From assembly GCA_913061425.1 (NCBI GenBank), contig CAJXUO010000049.1, positions 1-8,023 of the forward strand: a stretch of DNA of 8,023 nt, in the 5' to 3' direction. Below the pieces are notes generated by a model, which did not search any database, was not told the DNA's origin, and worked only from the letters and a program-made list of their open reading frames with translations. Made by a program: the position numbers and the translations under genes. Source of the stretch: an uncultured Lutibacter sp. Lineage in GTDB: Bacteria; Bacteroidota; Bacteroidia; Flavobacteriales; Flavobacteriaceae. Below are positions 6,086 to 8,023 of this stretch, in pieces (position 1 is the stretch's first letter; each line of letters begins with the position of its first letter).

Positions 6086-6116
6086 AATTTTTTAATTTTT
6101 TAATTTTAATTCTTGG

Positions 6117-6124
6117 CAAAAATA
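6117..6124 (-). promoter_or_regulatory. Candidate -7 box of acpP
   Basis: The minus strand reads TATTTTTG followed by CC, an exact match to TAnnTTTG. It lies 31 nt before the acpP ATG, which would give a leader of about 25 nt. The -33 element is not clear at the expected spacing. Position and motif fit the main promoter of acpP-fabF-rnc. Confidence 0.5.
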
Positions 6125-6264
6125 AAAAACTTATTTTGGATAATTCACTTTACCTTGAAAAATGTGAAGTCCAATATAAAAAAAAATGTTTATTTTTTAT
6201 GTTATTCTTCGTAATTGTTAATAATTATTCTTTTTTTTGTTGCTCTACAAATTTATAACTTTTG

Positions 6265-6840
6265 ATGAAACGTATTGTAATTTTTGCTTCTGGCTCGGGA
6301 ACTAATGCTGATAATATTTCGCGGTTTTTTCAACAAAGTGATGTAGCGTCTGTTGTACATATTGTGACTAACAACAAGAATGCTAAAGTCATAGATAGGG
6401 CTACATCGCTTAAAATCAAATCGTTAATATTTAGTAAAAAAGAATTATTAGAAGAAGGGGCGTTATTGAAGTTCTTAAAAAAGGAGGCGGATATTATTGT
6501 TTTAGCCGGTTTTTTATGGAAGATTCCAGAGCATATTGTAAGTGCTTTTCCTAATAAAATTATAAATATTCATCCTGCATTATTACCTAAATTTGGAGGT
6601 AAAGGGATGTATGGAATGAATATACATAAATCAGTTATTGAGAGTAAAGAAATAGAAACAGGCATCACTATTCATTATGTAAATGAGAAATATGATGATG
6701 GAGCAATCATTTTCCAGGCAAAAACACCTGTTTTACCTTCAGATTCTGCTGAAGATGTTGCTAAAAAAATACATGAACTTGAATATGAACATTTTCCAAG
6801 AGTGATAGAAGCCGTAATTAAATCATTTATAGATGGCTAA
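6265..6840 (+). CDS. purN: Phosphoribosylglycinamide formyltransferase (GART)
   Basis: Transfers a formyl group from 10-formyl-tetrahydrofolate to GAR, the third step of de novo purine synthesis. Counting from the ATG at 6265, it has 191 residues, normal for the family. The phosphate loop FASGSGTN is at 7-14. The catalytic block INIHPALLPKFGGKGMYG contains N101 and H103, and the folate-side aspartate is D144 in EKYDDGAII. These three match the N-H-D active site of E. coli PurN. I rejected a TTG one codon earlier because the usual N-terminus (MKRIVIFASGSG) starts at the ATG. It diverges from acpP. A weak promoter candidate (TTG at 6113-6115, TATTTTGG at 6132-6139) would overlap the acpP promoter. 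Its last 8 bp overlap the start of rnhA, implying one transcript. Confidence 0.97.
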   Translation: MKRIVIFASGSGTNADNISRFFQQSDVASVVHIVTNNKNAKVIDRATSLKIKSLIFSKKELLEEGALLKFLKKEADIIVLAGFLWKIPEHIVSAFPNKIINIHPALLPKFGGKGMYGMNIHKSVIESKEIETGITIHYVNEKYDDGAIIFQAKTPVLPSDSAEDVAKKIHELEYEHFPRVIEAVIKSFIDG

Positions 6841-7465
6841 AAAGAAATTTTATGTTGTTTGGAATGGTCATGAAACTGGAGTTTTCAGCTCGTGGAACGT
6901 TTGTAAAAAGCATATTACAAATTTTAAAGGTGCTCAATACAAGTCTTTTGCTTCAAAAACAGATGCCGAAAAGGCATTAAAAGGCAATTATGCCGATTAT
7001 GTTGGGAAGGACACGAAGAAAATAAAACTATCAGCAAAGGAATTGGAGAAAATTGGGAAACCAAATTTAACCACCATTTCTGTGGATGCTGCGTGTAGTG
7101 GAAATCCTGGAAGAATGGAATATAGAGGAGTAGATACCAAAACTAAAAAACAATTATTCATTCAAGGACCCTTTAAAAAAGGGACAAATAACATTGGAGA
7201 ATTCTTGGCTTTAGTTCATGGACTTGGATATCTAAAACTTAAAAAATCAGATGTACCAATTTATTCCGATTCAAGAATTGCGATAAGTTGGGTTAAAAAG
7301 GGGCAGTGTAGAACGAATTTGCAGTTTTCTAAAGACAATCAACAATTGTTAGATTTTATCAAGCGCGCTGAGGTATGGCTCAAAGAAAACACATACACTA
7401 CTAAAATTTTAAAATGGGAAACCAAGGCTTGGGGAGAAATTCCTGCCGATTTTGGAAGGAAGTAA
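6833..7465 (+). CDS. rnhA: Ribonuclease H1 with N-terminal hybrid-binding domain
   Basis: Degrades the RNA strand of RNA:DNA hybrids such as R-loops and primers. Of 210 residues, about 3-52 form a viroplasmin / hybrid-binding domain (KFYVVWNGHETGVFSSWNVCKKHI). W21, Y36 and K37 sit where human RNase H1 uses Trp, Phe and Lys to grip hybrids. A lysine-rich linker follows (about 53-78). The catalytic domain (about 79-210) keeps all four acidic residues: D85 (VDAACSGNPG), E123 (NIGEFLAL), D146 (YSDSRIA) and D206 (ADFGRK). It starts inside the 3' end of purN (8-bp overlap, different frame), so its translation is probably coupled to that gene. Its stop is 3 bp from the stop of the convergent sufS, leaving no room for a separate terminator. 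Confidence 0.96.
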   Translation: MAKKKFYVVWNGHETGVFSSWNVCKKHITNFKGAQYKSFASKTDAEKALKGNYADYVGKDTKKIKLSAKELEKIGKPNLTTISVDAACSGNPGRMEYRGVDTKTKKQLFIQGPFKKGTNNIGEFLALVHGLGYLKLKKSDVPIYSDSRIAISWVKKGQCRTNLQFSKDNQQLLDFIKRAEVWLKENTYTTKILKWETKAWGEIPADFGRK

Positions 7466-7468
7466 TTC

Positions 7469-8023
7469 TTAACTCAACATCATTTTCGCCTTTTTAACTG
7501 CACTTACTAAAATATCAATTTCTTCTAAAGTATTGTAAAAAGCAAAAGAGGCACGAACAGTTCCAGGAATTTTATAAAAAGCCATAATAGGTTGTGCACA
7601 ATGATGACCAGTTCTAACCGCAACACCCAATTTATCTAAAATAGTTCCAATATCGTACGGATGGATACCATCAATATTAAAAGAAACGACAGATGTTTTG
7701 TTTTTTGTAGTTCCATAGATTGTTAAATTATCAATCTCCAATAGTTTTTCAGTGGCATACGCTAACAATTCTTGTTCTTGCTGTTGTATGTTTTTAAAAC
7801 CAATAGAATTTGCATAGTCTATAGCCACTCCAAAAGCAATTCCACCAGAAATATTAGGAGTTCCAGCCTCAAACTTGTGAGGTAAATCTGCATAAGTAGT
7901 TTTTTCGAATGTTACTTCCTTAATCATTTCTCCTCCTCCTTGATAAGGCGGTAATTTATTCAACCATTCTTCTTTTCCGTATAAAACTCCAACACCTGTT
8001 GGACCATATATTTTATGTGCAGA
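7469..8023 (-). CDS. sufS: Cysteine desulfurase SufS, C-terminal part (cut by window edge)
   Basis: A PLP enzyme that takes sulfur from cysteine for Fe-S cluster assembly. The reading frame is open to the right edge, so only the last 184 residues are seen, somewhat under half of the usual 400-odd. The visible part starts SAHKIYGPTGVGVLYGK, where the Lys (fragment residue 4, codon 8012-8014) is the PLP-binding lysine. LPPYQGGGEMI and FEAGTPNI follow, then the active-site loop RTGHHCAQP, whose Cys (fragment residue 142, codon 7598-7600) receives the sulfur. The short RTGHHC loop indicates the SufS group rather than IscS/NifS. No sufE follows it: the gene ends 3 bp from the convergent rnhA, so it is the last gene of its transcript. 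The rest of the suf operon would lie to the right. Confidence 0.95.
   Translation of the reverse strand, partial: SAHKIYGPTGVGVLYGKEEWLNKLPPYQGGGEMIKEVTFEKTTYADLPHKFEAGTPNISGGIAFGVAIDYANSIGFKNIQQQEQELLAYATEKLLEIDNLTIYGTTKNKTSVVSFNIDGIHPYDIGTILDKLGVAVRTGHHCAQPIMAFYKIPGTVRASFAFYNTLEEIDILVSAVKKAKMMLS

Noticed and set aside
6175..6240. A- and T-runs between acpP and purN as a small RNA or terminator
   Set aside because: The possible stems are made of A-U pairs only and both flanking genes point away from this zone, so no terminator is expected.
6262..6264. TTG one codon before the purN ATG
   Set aside because: PurN proteins typically start MKRIVIFASGSG, which matches the ATG at 6265.
7961..7963. 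TTG as start of a separate 164-residue aminotransferase-like gene
   Set aside because: The frame stays open to the window edge and encodes the SufS PLP-lysine region upstream, so the TTG is an internal Leu codon of sufS.
1..8023. Search for a novel defence, mobile or secretion system
   Set aside because: All larger genes are core housekeeping genes with uniform AT-rich composition; no transposase, integrase, toxin, repeat array or foreign-looking segment was seen.

Overview
The window reads as chromosomal DNA of a flavobacterium (phylum Bacteroidota, family Flavobacteriaceae or close). The DNA is very AT-rich. Start codons lack clear Shine-Dalgarno sequences, and candidate promoters fit the Bacteroidota form (-7 box TAnnTTTG) rather than TATAAT. 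The gene order purN / acpP-fabF-rnc / IPExxxVDY gene-pyk, the tail-less short SSB and the viroplasmin-type RNase H all fit this group. I see no mobile element, tRNA, rRNA or CRISPR array. This is a core housekeeping region and I did not find a new defence or accessory system in it.

Layout from left to right. 1-237 holds no gene, only a hairpin that probably ends the ssb transcript. 238-573 (minus) is a short SSB. 574-893 is a divergent control region with candidate promoters on both strands and a cluster of ACAACC-like repeats beside the ssb promoter. 894-1244 (plus) is a small zinc-ribbon protein of unknown function. It abuts, tail to tail with no spacer, a two-CBS-domain protein (1245-1706, minus). 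1813-3234 (minus) is pyruvate kinase, preceded 3 bp upstream by an IPExxxVDY-family gene (3238-3702). 3794-4525 (RNase III), 4533-5783 (FabF) and 5852-6085 (acyl carrier protein) form a minus-strand acpP-fabF-rnc unit. Divergent from it, purN (6265-6840) and rnhA (6833-7465) overlap by 8 bp on the plus strand. rnhA converges, with a 3-bp gap, on the C-terminal part of sufS, which runs off the right edge (7469-8023, minus).

How the genes work together. AcpP carries the acyl chains that FabF elongates. They sit next to PurN (de novo purine synthesis), RNase III (dsRNA processing), RNase H1 (RNA:DNA hybrids), pyruvate kinase (last step of glycolysis) and SufS (sulfur for Fe-S clusters). The minus strand seems to split into two transcripts. 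acpP-fabF-rnc ends at a palindrome plus T-tract at 3767-3789, and the IPExxxVDY gene and pyk start afresh just after it. A strong 17-bp-arm hairpin between acpP and fabF could let acpP be expressed more highly than fabF and rnc.

Most worth a second look: the acpP-fabF hairpin; an Asn at the RNase III position that is Asp in the E. coli active site; the repeats at the ssb promoter; and the three poorly understood small proteins (zinc ribbon, CBS pair, IPExxxVDY).
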